A stretch of DNA of 64,000 bases, from positions 496,001-560,000 of the forward strand of contig NZ_LSGP01000017.1 of assembly GCF_001611555.1 (NCBI RefSeq). Reading direction: 5' to 3'. How positions within the stretch are numbered: position 1 is the stretch's first letter; each line of letters opens with the position of its first letter. The DNA comes from Anaerosporomusa subterranea (GTDB taxonomy: Bacteria; Bacillota; Negativicutes; Sporomusales; Acetonemataceae). The notes beneath the pieces are model-generated. The model was not told where the DNA came from. It worked only from the letters and a program-made list of their open reading frames with translations, and searched no databases. The position numbers and the translations under genes are program-made. Positions 45,304 through 54,243 of the stretch are shown here, in pieces.

Positions 45304-46107
45304 TTGAAACGGATTGGATTGCTGGCAGGCATTGGCCGTTTGCCGGTTGAATTTGCCCGTGCTGCTTGCGGCATGGGCTTTGCCGTGACTGCTATCGCGT
45401 TAACGCCTAGCGTTGATGCTGAATTGAAGACTGTTGTTACCGATTATCATGAGATCAGCATTGGTCAACTAGACAGAATTATCGCTGTACTCACTGCCGC
45501 TGGTGTTGAAGAAGCGACTTTGCTTGGCAAGGTGACCAAGGAATTGATGTTTTCCGGCCAGGTTACCGTTGATGACCGGATGAAGCGCATGCTCGCCGGT
45601 CTAAAAGACTTTAGTGATGATACTCTCATGCTGGCTTTTGTTAAAGAACTGGCTTCAGTCAACATCGGTGTTCTTGATCAAACGGCTTTTATCCGGGCCT
45701 TACTGCCGCAGCCGGGAGTAGTCACTAAACGCCAGCCTGCCCCGCAAGAATTGGCTGACATGGATTTTGGCCTTTCGATGGCTCGCGCTATCGGCGGTCT
45801 TGATATTGGACAAACCGTTGTTGTTAAAGACCGCGCCGTTCTGGCTGTCGAAGCCATCGAAGGCACTGATGCCTGCATCCTCCGCGGCGGTCAGCTCGGA
45901 CGCGGCGACGTAACTGTCGCCAAAGCCGCCAAACCCAGCCAGGATCTGCGCTTCGATGTCCCCGCCGTCGGCCCCGATACCTTAAACTCCATGATCGCCG
46001 CCGGCGCCACCGCCCTAGTCATCGAAGCAGGAAAAACCCTTTTAGTCAACCGCAACCGTGTAATTGAACTCGCTGATGCGAATAATATAACTATTGTCGT
46101 AAAGTAG
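45304..46107 (+). CDS. lpxI: UDP-2,3-diacylglucosamine pyrophosphatase LpxI
   Basis: LpxI hydrolyses UDP-2,3-diacylglucosamine to lipid X and UMP. It replaces the unrelated LpxH in many bacteria. The 267-residue protein shows the family pattern RIGLLAGIGRLPVEFARAAC, LGKVTKELMFSG, FLD-like LKDFSDDTLMLAFVKEL and the catalytic C-terminal region GTDACILRGGQLGRGDVTVA, KPSQDLRFDVPAVGPDTLNS. I start at TTG 45304, 8 bases after AAGGAG (45290-45295); the GTG at 45295 overlaps this site. lpxB follows after a repeat. Confidence 0.93.
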   Translation: MKRIGLLAGIGRLPVEFARAACGMGFAVTAIALTPSVDAELKTVVTDYHEISIGQLDRIIAVLTAAGVEEATLLGKVTKELMFSGQVTVDDRMKRMLAGLKDFSDDTLMLAFVKELASVNIGVLDQTAFIRALLPQPGVVTKRQPAPQELADMDFGLSMARAIGGLDIGQTVVVKDRAVLAVEAIEGTDACILRGGQLGRGDVTVAKAAKPSQDLRFDVPAVGPDTLNSMIAAGATALVIEAGKTLLVNRNRVIELADANNITIVVK

Positions 46108-46160
46108 TAGGACCTAATCGAACCTAGCTCGTCTGTTGTTCCCTAGTGCTGTCCATACCT

Positions 46161-46396
46161 AGGGCGTTCAGAAAGGTCCAGATGTTGTTGCCTATGAGAC
46201 TAGTCATGCACCTGATACGAATCAGTTGAATAGCATCACTAGGCAGCCCTGTGAAGCCAGCCGCGACGCGTACTGGGATGTACGCTAGCAATGTCTTCAC
46301 TGGGATGATTGCGCAACTCTTGGCGCTTTAGCGCCTTAGAGTTGGCGGCATACCCTTTACGGGTGAAACGCAGGTGGGACCGGACTTGAAGAGCCC
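46161..46396. repeat. Family A fold-back element, copy 11 (mosaic)
   Basis: The ends are GGGCGTTCAGAAAGGTCCAG and the right end GGACCGGACTTGAAGAGCCC. Inside, it carries the CCTATGAGACTAG...AGCATCACTAGGCAG module of copy 1, the CCAGCCGCGACGCGTAC module of copy 3 and, reversed, the GCGCAACTCTTGGCGCTTTA module of copies 2, 6 and 7. It is thus a chimera of three subtypes. It ends 4 bases before the lpxB ribosome binding site AAGGAGG. Confidence 0.8.
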
Positions 46397-46414
46397 GATA
46401 AGGAGGATTGCGTA

Positions 46415-47563
46415 ATGAAGATCATGTTCTCTGCCGGCGAAGCTTCTGGCGACCTTCATGGTGCCAGCGTCGCCAAAGCACTCAAGGCTCTTGCACCTGA
46501 TGTCACAATGTTCGGCATGGGTGGCCGTCACATGGCTGAGGCTGGAGTAGAAATTGTCTATGACATTGCCGATCTAGGCGTTATTGGTATCGTCGAAGTC
46601 ATCAAGAATCTGCCACGCTTGTTTCGCTTGCGTGATATGCTGGGCGAGATCATGGATAGGGAGCGCCCCGATGTCCTGGTTGTGATCGACTACCCTGGCT
46701 TTAATACCCGTCTGGCCAAAGTCGCTAAAGCCAAGGGGATTCCGATTGTCTCCTATATCAGCCCATCGGCATGGGCCTGGGGTAAGGGGAGGGCGAAGGA
46801 AGTCGCCCAGACTGTTAGCAAAGTGGCTGCTATTTTCCCGTTTGAAGCCGATGTATACCGTGAAGCTGGGGCGGATGTCGTCTTTGTAGGGCATCCGCTT
46901 TTGGATATTGTCAAACCGACAATGACTCGTCAGGAAGCCTTCAGTTTTTTCGGGGCCGACCCTGCCAGGCCGGTCCTGCTTTTATTGCCAGGCAGCCGCA
47001 AGCAAGAGATTGAAAACCTGTTACCTGACATATTGGATGCTGCCGCCAAGATCGCGGCAAAGCTGCCTGAGTGCCAATTTTTTCTGCCTGTCGCATCAAC
47101 AATTCCGGAAAACATGCTAACCGATTTGGTCGCCAAACGCGGTTTACAGGTTTCCTTTACTCACGGCCATACGTATGATCTGATGAGCATCGCCGACGTT
47201 GCCATCGCCGCTTCAGGCACAGTGACGCTGGAAGCTGCGCTATTACAGTTGCCGTCAGTCATCATATATAAAGTGAACAGCTTGACCTACTATTTGGGTA
47301 AGCTATTAGTGAAAATTCCCCATATCGGCCTGCCAAACATTGTCGCCGGACGCAAGATTCTGCCAGAGCTACTGCAACATAACGCCAATCCTGACGCGAT
47401 TGCTGAAGCTGCCTTGCCACTGCTAACTGATCAACAGACGAGGCAAACGGTATTGGCTGATTTGGCCATCGTTTCAGAAAAGCTTGGTTCTGGTGGCGCT
47501 GTCAAACGCGTGGCAGAGGTTATCTTGTCTGTGGCCGGCGACCAGCCGAAGAGAGGAGATTAG
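46415..47563 (+). CDS. lpxB: Lipid-A-disaccharide synthase LpxB
   Basis: LpxB is a GT19 glycosyltransferase that joins lipid X to UDP-diacylglucosamine, releasing UDP. The 382-residue protein has MKIMFSAGEASGDLHGASVA, DVLVVIDYPGFNTRLAKVAK, YISPSAWAWGKGRAKEV and the donor-site region LLLPGSRKQEIENLLPDILD, SGTVTLEAALLQLPSVIIYK. ATG 46415 follows AAGGAGG directly after a family A repeat. The next gene, msbA, starts 3 bases after its stop. Confidence 0.97.
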   Translation: MKIMFSAGEASGDLHGASVAKALKALAPDVTMFGMGGRHMAEAGVEIVYDIADLGVIGIVEVIKNLPRLFRLRDMLGEIMDRERPDVLVVIDYPGFNTRLAKVAKAKGIPIVSYISPSAWAWGKGRAKEVAQTVSKVAAIFPFEADVYREAGADVVFVGHPLLDIVKPTMTRQEAFSFFGADPARPVLLLLPGSRKQEIENLLPDILDAAAKIAAKLPECQFFLPVASTIPENMLTDLVAKRGLQVSFTHGHTYDLMSIADVAIAASGTVTLEAALLQLPSVIIYKVNSLTYYLGKLLVKIPHIGLPNIVAGRKILPELLQHNANPDAIAEAALPLLTDQQTRQTVLADLAIVSEKLGSGGAVKRVAEVILSVAGDQPKRGD

Positions 47564-47566
47564 TTA

Positions 47567-49300
47567 GTGAATATCTATTTGCGGCTAATCCAATATGTTC
47601 GCCCATATATGCCACGACTGATACTTGGCGCAGTCTGCATTGCAGTTGTCGCTGGCACCAATCTATATGTGCCTTGGATCATCAAAAGCGTGATCGATGA
47701 GGTGCTTACCAACAAAGACTTGGATATGCTGAATGTTATTGCGCTTGGAATACTAGTGATGTACGTGATTCGTGGCATTTTTTTCTTTGGACAGAACTAC
47801 CTATTGTCTTACATTGGTCAAAGGGTAGTTGTGGACATTCGTCAAGGCTTGTTTAGACACTTGCAGTCACTGTCCCTATCCTATTATGAAACCCGCCAGA
47901 CTGGGGCGATCATGAGCTATGTGACCAACGACGTTGGCGCCATGCAAAATACGGTCTCTAAAGAACTGATTGACCTGTTCACTGAAGGGTTTATCCTAAT
48001 CGGCTCGCTAGGCGTCATTTTCTACATTCACTGGAAACTGGCATTAGTCACGCTGATCACTATGCCGCTGGTCGCGCACGCGATTAATGTCTTTGGCAAG
48101 AAAATTCGTAAAGCTGGTAGCGTAAATCAGCAACGCGCTGCAGATATCACATCAGTTTTGCAGGAGACCATCTCTGCCGCCCGAGTGATTAAGTCCTTCT
48201 CTCGTGAAGATTACGAAATCGAGCGCTTTGCCAAGGAAAATGCCAGCAACTTCAAAGCCCAGATGAAATCAGTCCAGTTGTCGGCTACTCTCTCGCCAAT
48301 CATTGAGTTTCTAGCTGCTATCGGCGTTACTGTCATCATCTGGTATGGCGGATTGGAAGTCATCAATGGCAATCTCAGTTCCGGTGAGTTGATTGCGTTT
48401 TTGATCTATGTTGTCAATCTCTCTAATCCTATCCGTCGTCTAAGCAACATCTACGCCAGCATTCAACGCTCACTTGCGGCAGCGCAACGCGTTTTTGGCG
48501 TATTTGATACTAAGCCGGAAATTCAGGAGATTCCTAATGCGCTTACCTTGCCTCGTATCGAGGGACGAGTCGAATTCAAAGACATCGACTTCGCCTACAG
48601 CAGTGGCGGCCTGGTTTTGACGCAAGTATCCCTGATGGCCAAGCCTGGCGAGATGGTTGCCATTGTTGGCCCCAGTGGCGCAGGAAAGACCACCATTGCC
48701 AATTTGATTCCTCGATTTTATGATCCAGTCGGTGGCTCGATTTTGATTGATGACATCGATATCCGTACCGTCACACTCAACTCACTGCGCCAGCAGATCG
48801 GCGTCGTACCCCAAGAGACGACCTTGTTTAATGGTACTGTCTATGAAAATATCCTCTACGGCGACCTGGACGCATCGCAAGAAGCCGTCTACGCAGCCGC
48901 TGCGGCGGCCAACGCGCATAGCTTTATTGCCGCCATGCCGGAAGGATATGACACCCACATTGGTGAGCGTGGCGCAAAACTCTCCGGCGGTCAGCGCCAA
49001 CGCATTGCTATCGCTCGCGCTATTCTTAAAAACCCCCGCATCCTGATTCTTGATGAGGCCACCTCCGCCTTAGATGCGGAAAGTGAAAAGCTAGTTCAAG
49101 AAGCGCTCGACACACTCATGGTAGGACGCACCTCGTTTGTCATCGCTCACCGCTTGTCCACCGTCCAGCGCGCTGATAAGATTATCGTCCTCGACCACGG
49201 CCACATCGCCGAGCAGGGAACACACGCTGAACTGATGGAAAACGAGGGCTTATACAGCCAGTTATACAAACTAAACTTCGCTGGCAAGATGGAAGGGTAG
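47567..49300 (+). CDS. msbA: Lipid A flippase MsbA (ABC exporter)
   Basis: The 577-residue half-transporter has six transmembrane helices (about 1-310) and a nucleotide-binding domain with Walker A GPSGAGKTT, signature KLSGGQRQRIAIARAILKNP, Walker B ILILDEATSALDAESE and H-loop IAHRLSTVQRADKI. MsbA flips lipid A-core across the inner membrane. The call rests on the position between lpxB and kdtA; the family also includes multidrug exporters of nearly the same sequence. Start GTG 47567 follows GAGAGGAG inside the lpxB end. Confidence 0.92.
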   Translation: MNIYLRLIQYVRPYMPRLILGAVCIAVVAGTNLYVPWIIKSVIDEVLTNKDLDMLNVIALGILVMYVIRGIFFFGQNYLLSYIGQRVVVDIRQGLFRHLQSLSLSYYETRQTGAIMSYVTNDVGAMQNTVSKELIDLFTEGFILIGSLGVIFYIHWKLALVTLITMPLVAHAINVFGKKIRKAGSVNQQRAADITSVLQETISAARVIKSFSREDYEIERFAKENASNFKAQMKSVQLSATLSPIIEFLAAIGVTVIIWYGGLEVINGNLSSGELIAFLIYVVNLSNPIRRLSNIYASIQRSLAAAQRVFGVFDTKPEIQEIPNALTLPRIEGRVEFKDIDFAYSSGGLVLTQVSLMAKPGEMVAIVGPSGAGKTTIANLIPRFYDPVGGSILIDDIDIRTVTLNSLRQQIGVVPQETTLFNGTVYENILYGDLDASQEAVYAAAAAANAHSFIAAMPEGYDTHIGERGAKLSGGQRQRIAIARAILKNPRILILDEATSALDAESEKLVQEALDTLMVGRTSFVIAHRLSTVQRADKIIVLDHGHIAEQGTHAELMENEGLYSQLYKLNFAGKMEG

Positions 49301-49314
49301 AACGGGGCAGGGGG

Positions 49315-49563
49315 TACGCAACCGCAGAGTACGCAGAGTACGCTGAGGGTTCGCAGAGGGCTACTAGTTTATGAGGCGAAAAGGGGATAACAAAGAAAAA
49401 GATTGCTTCGTACCTCGCAATGACACGTTTAGAAATACTCTTCTTTGTCATTGCGAGGCACGAAGCAATCTTCCCCGGCGCTCATTCATATCTTCCAATC
49501 CCTGCAAATATCCTAGAACCCTCCGTAACCCCCTGCGATCTCTGCGTACTCTGCGGTACACGT
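49315..49563. repeat. Family B repeat, copy 7, interrupted by a family D element
   Basis: Left arm: CGCAACCGCAGAGTACGCAG, then AGTACGCTGAGGGTTCGCAG (to about 49370). Right arm: ACCCTCCGTAACCCCCTGCG, then TCTCTGCGTACTCTGCGG (49508-49560). The normal AT-rich centre is replaced by an unrelated fold-back element at 49399-49472, so one repeat has inserted into the other. Confidence 0.8.
49399..49472. repeat. Family D fold-back repeat, copy 3 (complete)
   Basis: The arms AAGATTGCTTCGTACCTCGC plus AATGAC (49399-49424) and the complement at 49447-49472 pair at 25 of 26 positions around a 22-base loop. This is the complete form of the GATTGCTTCG...CGCAATGAC repeat known from many bacterial genomes. 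Confidence 0.9.
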
Positions 49564-49609
49564 ATCTTCGTTCTTGTTAGTTTCAATAAAAGCAAGGGAG
49601 GAAACCAGC

Positions 49610-50905
49610 ATGTGGCTGCTTTATAATCTAATTGGCATCTTGGCCGTCGTGCTGGCTACTCCGTTTTTTTTATATAGACTATTTAAGGAAAAAGGTTTTG
49701 GCCGACGCTGGCGGCAGAGCATGGGCTTTTTGCCGCCAGTGGTCTTGGAAGTTGTCGGCCATCGTAATTGTGTCTGGATTCATGCCGCCTCTATCGGAGA
49801 AATCGTGGCTGCTAGCCCGATAGTCCGCGAACTTCGCCGCCAAATGCCGGAACGGCCCATTTTGGTGTCTGTAGTTACGACAGCAGGCTATGCCATGGCT
49901 AATCGGATTATGGTCGAAGCTGATGCGGTTATCCACTCGCCAATCGATTTATCATTGCTGACCGCAAACGTTATTGATCGTATTCGCCCAGCAGCCTTTG
50001 TCCTAGTCGAAACTGAGTTATGGCCAAACTTTATTCGCAATCTTTCAAGACGCAAGATCCCGATCGTCATGGTTAATGGACGAATCAGCGACCGCAGCGT
50101 AAAAAATTATAAATATCTCGGCAAAGTGCTCAACGATATTCTTGCTGCTATCACCCTGTTTTGCATGCAGTCAGAGCAGGATGCCCGGCATATTCGCCTG
50201 TTGGGGGCAGATTCGGCCCGGGTTATCGTTACTGGCAATACAAAATTTGATCAAACCTATGGCGAAATCTCTGAAGTTGCTCGCCAGGAACTGTATCAGA
50301 CCTTGCATCTAGATGCATCCGATCCAGTTATTGTTGCTGGCAGCACACATCCGGGAGAAGAAAATACCATTGCCACTGCCTTTGCCCTGGTACGTCAGCA
50401 CTATCCAAACGCCCGACTTGTGCTCGCACCTAGGCAGATTTTGCGGGCAGGCGAAGTCGAAGCGCTTTTCAGCTCTTGGCAAGTAGTTCGGCGGACAGCA
50501 CTGGCGAATTATAGCGGCGACAAGCCTGATGTGATACTCTTAGACACCATTGGCGAGCTAGGTGCGATCTATAGTATTGGCGACATCATCTTTGTCGGTG
50601 GCAGCTTGATTCCGCAGGGAGGACACAATGTCCTCGAACCGGCCGCGCACGCAAAACCGGTCCTGGTCGGACCTCATATGTTTAATTTTAAAGACAGCTA
50701 CGCTCTGTTAACCCAGCGAAACGCATGCCTAACCGTCCAAAGTACAACCGAGTTAGCAGCCGCTATCAAAGATCTATTGTCAGACCACGACAAACGTAAA
50801 CAGATGGGCGAAAACGCAGCTGCTGTCATTATCGAGAACCGGGGTGCCTCAACCCGCAGCGCTGCATTTATTAAAAGCATTGTTGAACAAGGAACGGAAC
50901 ACTAG
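49610..50905 (+). CDS. waaA: 3-deoxy-D-manno-octulosonic acid transferase
   Basis: WaaA (KdtA) attaches Kdo to lipid IVA at the inner membrane. The 431-residue protein has an N-terminal membrane helix (about 3-22), then VWIHAASIGEIVAASPIVRE, ETELWPNFIRNLSRRKIPIV, GRISDRSVKNYK, and in the donor domain GNTKFDQTY, GSTHPGEENTI and GGSLIPQGGHNVLEPAAHAK. The start is ATG 49610 after GGGAGG; an in-frame TTG 12 codons upstream has no support. Whether it adds one or two Kdo residues cannot be told from the sequence. Confidence 0.95.
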   Translation: MWLLYNLIGILAVVLATPFFLYRLFKEKGFGRRWRQSMGFLPPVVLEVVGHRNCVWIHAASIGEIVAASPIVRELRRQMPERPILVSVVTTAGYAMANRIMVEADAVIHSPIDLSLLTANVIDRIRPAAFVLVETELWPNFIRNLSRRKIPIVMVNGRISDRSVKNYKYLGKVLNDILAAITLFCMQSEQDARHIRLLGADSARVIVTGNTKFDQTYGEISEVARQELYQTLHLDASDPVIVAGSTHPGEENTIATAFALVRQHYPNARLVLAPRQILRAGEVEALFSSWQVVRRTALANYSGDKPDVILLDTIGELGAIYSIGDIIFVGGSLIPQGGHNVLEPAAHAKPVLVGPHMFNFKDSYALLTQRNACLTVQSTTELAAAIKDLLSDHDKRKQMGENAAAVIIENRGASTRSAAFIKSIVEQGTEH

Positions 50906-50985
50906 CGCCACGAGACGCCACCATCGCCACTAAGGACATCTGTTTTGTGTCGATCGTGTATCACTAGTGCCGCTCGTGTTTATCG
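50898..50985. repeat. Family C repeat, copy 3
   Basis: The left arm is ACACTAGCGCCACGAGACGC. The right arm is TCACTAGTGCCGCTCGTGTT. The central GCCCACA/TGTGGGC palindrome of the other copies is missing and is replaced by TGTTTTGTGTCGATCG. It fills the waaA-lpxK gap. Confidence 0.65.
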
Positions 50986-51022
50986 TATTGAGACAATCCA
51001 ATTAACAGAAGGCGGAACCGTT

Positions 51023-52192
51023 ATGAACCTACGTGAAGCCATAACCGCATATCTATACAGACTAGTTCATGATGAGGAGCGAGGCGTGGTTGCCACGCTT
51101 CTGTTAGCTTTGCTCAGAGTTCTGTCTCAGATATATGGCTGGGCAATCTCGCTTCGACTGTTTCTGTATAAAAAAGCAATCTTTAGTCAACATCGCCTAC
51201 CTTGCCGAGTTATTAGCATAGGCAACATTACTGTTGGCGGCACAGGCAAAACGCCGACTGCGCAAAAACTGGCAGCTACGATCCGTGATCAGGGCTTCAA
51301 GGTCGCCATTCTTAATCGCGGCTATCGCTCAGACTGGAAAGGCGAAGTGGGTGTTGTTTCAGACGGCAAGCACATTTATATGACTGCTGGTGAGGCAGGC
51401 GATGAGGCCTACCAATTAGCCAAAAATCTGCCAGGCATACCAGTATTAATCGGCAAGAATCGCATCCTCAGCGGACAATACGCTAGCGAAGTTTTCAAGG
51501 TAGATGTAGTCATTCTGGATGATGGCTACCAACACTGGCAACTGGCTCGCGACATTGATATTGTGCTGATTGATGCTCTTAATATTTTTGGCAATAATTA
51601 TTTACTGCCGCGCGGAACTCTGCGCGAGCCACTGCAAAACCTAGACAGAGCTGACGCTGTTCTGCTGACAAAAGTTGACCAGTCCAGCGATGCGGCGTTG
51701 ACCACCATTCGCTCCACCTTGGCTCGCTATAATGACAAGGCCATTGTTCTGGAAAGTGTTCATAGTCCTCAAGGCTTCAGCGAGGTCGAATGTTGGTACA
51801 AAGACGCGTCAACTGCGATTCTGCCGCCAGATACCCTAAAGGAAGTCAAGGTTTTAGCCTTCTCCGGCATCGGCAATCCTTCGTCCTTTGAACAGACACT
51901 GTCCGACCTGGCAACAGACATGATTGCCGCAGTGCGTTATCCGGATCATTATGATTATGCGATGAGCGAAATGCAGCGGCTTATGCAGCAAGCAGTCGAT
52001 GTTGGCGCTCAGGCGCTGGTAACCACAGAGAAAGACGCAGTCAAAATCCCGGCAGAATTCATCCATTCGCATCGGCCTTTACCAGTATATGTGCTAACCA
52101 TCGAAGTCGAACTTACTGATAGTGCCGGTGAATTTATTGACTATATCAGACAGGCAATAACAGACGGCTCAATCCGCAAACAGGAGGGTTAG
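51023..52192 (+). CDS. lpxK: Tetraacyldisaccharide 4'-kinase LpxK
   Basis: LpxK phosphorylates the 4' position of the lipid A disaccharide at the inner membrane. The 389-residue protein has an N-terminal membrane helix region, then VISIGNITVGGTGKTPTAQK with the P-loop GGTGKT. Further family motifs are ILNRGYRSDWKGEVGVVSDG, GDEAYQLAKNLPGIPVLIGK, VVILDDGYQHWQLARDIDIV and LPRGTLREPLQNLDRADAVL. It begins at ATG 51023. The upstream binding site (AGGCGG) is weak, and an extension to 50945 would run into family C DNA. kdsB follows after 3 bases. Confidence 0.95.
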   Translation: MNLREAITAYLYRLVHDEERGVVATLLLALLRVLSQIYGWAISLRLFLYKKAIFSQHRLPCRVISIGNITVGGTGKTPTAQKLAATIRDQGFKVAILNRGYRSDWKGEVGVVSDGKHIYMTAGEAGDEAYQLAKNLPGIPVLIGKNRILSGQYASEVFKVDVVILDDGYQHWQLARDIDIVLIDALNIFGNNYLLPRGTLREPLQNLDRADAVLLTKVDQSSDAALTTIRSTLARYNDKAIVLESVHSPQGFSEVECWYKDASTAILPPDTLKEVKVLAFSGIGNPSSFEQTLSDLATDMIAAVRYPDHYDYAMSEMQRLMQQAVDVGAQALVTTEKDAVKIPAEFIHSHRPLPVYVLTIEVELTDSAGEFIDYIRQAITDGSIRKQEG

Positions 52193-52195
52193 GAC

Positions 52196-52942
52196 ATGAA
52201 CATCCTTTGTGTAATTCCTGCTCGCTACGCCTCTACGCGTTTGCCCGGCAAGCCGCTAGCTGACATCGCAGGCAAACCAATGATTCAACGCGTCTATGAG
52301 CGGGCTCTTGGGGCCAAGCGTCCGGCAAACTTATTGGTAGCGACCGACCACCAGGGCGTCTATGATGCGGTCACTGCCTTTGGCGGACAAGCTATGCTGA
52401 CTTCGCCAGACCACCCGACCGGGACAGACCGACTGGCCGAAGTTGCCGCAAATTGTCCCGACTATGACATCATCATCAATATCCAAGGCGATGAGCCGCT
52501 CATCGAACCCGCGGTCATCGACCAACTGGCTGCAGCATTTGATACTGACCCTGATCTAAGCATGGCAACCCTGATGACCGAACTGAATGAAAGCGAATTC
52601 CAGATCCCTAGCGTCGTCAAAGTCGTCACCGATCTGTCCGGCTATGCCCTGTATTTCTCCCGCTCACTCATTCCTTACCCTCGCACTAAACCAGAAGCCA
52701 TGCACTGGCATAAACACATTGGCGTCTATGCCTATCGCCGTGACTTCTTGCTAAAATACGCTTCACTACCACCTACCCTGCTCGAACAGACCGAGTCCCT
52801 AGAACAACTCCGCGCCCTCGACCACGGCTACCGCATCAAAGTACTAAAAACCGATCACCGCTTCATCGGCGTCGACACGCCGGAAGACCTGGAGCGGGTA
52901 AACGAAATCTACGCAAAGATGGAGTACGCTAACCGCAAATAG
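52196..52942 (+). CDS. kdsB: CMP-Kdo synthetase KdsB
   Basis: KdsB activates Kdo as CMP-Kdo for WaaA. The 248-residue protein has the nucleotide-binding start CVIPARYASTRLPGKPLADI, then PMIQRVYERA, TDHPTGTDRLAEVA-like PDHPTGTDRLAEVAANCPDY, NIQGDEPLIEP and LYFSRSLIPYPR with HIGVYAYRRDFL. ATG 52196 follows GGAGGG inside the lpxK end. The next gene, kdsA, lies behind a family B repeat. Confidence 0.97.
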   Translation: MNILCVIPARYASTRLPGKPLADIAGKPMIQRVYERALGAKRPANLLVATDHQGVYDAVTAFGGQAMLTSPDHPTGTDRLAEVAANCPDYDIIINIQGDEPLIEPAVIDQLAAAFDTDPDLSMATLMTELNESEFQIPSVVKVVTDLSGYALYFSRSLIPYPRTKPEAMHWHKHIGVYAYRRDFLLKYASLPPTLLEQTESLEQLRALDHGYRIKVLKTDHRFIGVDTPEDLERVNEIYAKMEYANRK

Positions 52943-52956
52943 CCAGAGGCCAGAAC

Positions 52957-53195
52957 GTGTTAACCACAGAGTACGCAGAGTACGCTGAGGGTTCGCAGAG
53001 GGTAATGCTCTTATTTGCCAACTCTGCTGGCAAATAGGTGGAACTAGAGAGTATGCGGAGCTGGGATACGCAAGCATATCATACTCGCTTTAAGACTCAC
53101 CTTAACAAAAAACGCTACCCTCCGTAGCCCTCTGCGATCTCTGCGTACTCTGCGGTTACGCATGTTCGAACCTCGCGTACTCTACAGTTAAACGT
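52957..53195. repeat. Family B repeat, copy 8 (long, with insert)
   Basis: Left arm GTTAACCACAGAGTACGCAG, then AGTACGCTGAGGGTTCGCAG. Right arm CCTCCGTAGCCCTCTGCGAT, then CTCTGCGTACTCTGCGG, followed by a further GCGTACTCTACAGTTAAACG. The enlarged centre contains a TTATTTGCCA / TGGCAAATA hairpin and an ATGATATGCTTGCG-type segment. Confidence 0.75.
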
Positions 53196-53237
53196 TGCCT
53201 CCTCACCGGACCTCATTTTGAAAAGGAGTTGACCACT

Positions 53238-54062
53238 ATGAATACAGTTTCTATCGGTTCTATCGCCGTTGGCGGCAAAAATCCCGTTGTCCTGATTGCC
53301 GGACCTTGTGTCATCGAAGGTTATGAGCGTACTCTGGCTATTGGCCGTGGCATCAAAGCCATCGCCGACCGTCTGGGCATGCCCTATATCTTCAAAGCCT
53401 CGTTTGACAAAGCCAATCGATCTTCGTTTAACTCATTCCGCGGCCCAGGCTTAACCGACGGTCTCGCTATACTCAAATCCATCCGCGAAGAGCTAGGTGT
53501 GCCGGTTGTCAGCGATATTCACTGTGCGACTCAGGTCGAACCTGCCGCTGAAGTTCTCGACATTTTGCAAATCCCGGCCTTTCTCTGCCGCCAGACCGAT
53601 CTTGTCTACCAGGCAGGCTTGACCGGTAAAGTTGTCAACGTCAAAAAAGGCCAGTTCCTAGCCCCGCTGGATATGAAAAACGTCATCAATAAAATCCGTG
53701 AAGCCGGCAATGAAAAAATTCTTTTGACCGAGCGCGGCTTCAGCTTTGGCTACAACAACCTGGTTGTCGACATGCGCGCCCTACCGATCATGCGTTCACT
53801 CGGCTATCCAGTCGTGTTCGACGCCACCCACAGTGTTCAACTACCCGGCGGAGCTGGCACCTCTTCCTCCGGTCAGCGTGAATTCGTTCCAAACCTTACT
53901 CGTGCCGCCGTTGCCGCCGGTGTCGACGCCCTATTCATGGAAGTCCACGACAACCCAGCCGAGGCTCTGTCTGACGGCCCGAACATGCTGTACCTAGATC
54001 AACTGGAAGACCTGCTGAAAGATGTGCAGGCGATAGATAATGTAGCACGGAAACATAGATGA
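53238..54062 (+). CDS. kdsA: 3-deoxy-8-phosphooctulonate synthase KdsA
   Basis: KdsA condenses PEP with arabinose 5-phosphate to Kdo 8-phosphate. The 274-residue TIM-barrel protein has [111 protein letters not shown] and [20 protein letters not shown]. The ATG at 53238 is 9 bases after AAGGAG; the in-frame TTG at 53229 touches the binding site. Cys in SDIHCATQ-type position does not by itself decide between metal and non-metal classes. Confidence 0.97.
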   Translation: MNTVSIGSIAVGGKNPVVLIAGPCVIEGYERTLAIGRGIKAIADRLGMPYIFKASFDKANRSSFNSFRGPGLTDGLAILKSIREELGVPVVSDIHCATQVEPAAEVLDILQIPAFLCRQTDLVYQAGLTGKVVNVKKGQFLAPLDMKNVINKIREAGNEKILLTERGFSFGYNNLVVDMRALPIMRSLGYPVVFDATHSVQLPGGAGTSSSGQREFVPNLTRAAVAAGVDALFMEVHDNPAEALSDGPNMLYLDQLEDLLKDVQAIDNVARKHR

Positions 54063-54085
54063 CGAAGGGACGTTAACCAGAGGAA

Positions 54086-54202
54086 CATTAACCACAGAGT
54101 ACGCAGAGTACGCTGTGGGTTCGCAGAGGGCTCGGAATTATAACAAAAATAAATAGGGCAGCCCTCCGTAACCCTCTGTTAACTCTGCGTACTCTGTGGT
54201 AA
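54086..54202. repeat. Family B fold-back repeat, copy 9
   Basis: Left arm CATTAACCACAGAGTACGCA, then GAGTACGCTGTGGGTTCGCA. Right arm CCCTCCGTAACCCTCTGTTA, then ACTCTGCGTACTCTGTGGTA. The centre is AT-rich (TAACAAAAATAAATA). It fills the kdsA-kdsD gap. Confidence 0.8.
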
Positions 54203-54243
54203 AGAGTCCCCCGTCCCTTTGTCACTACTCGGGAGGTTTTACT

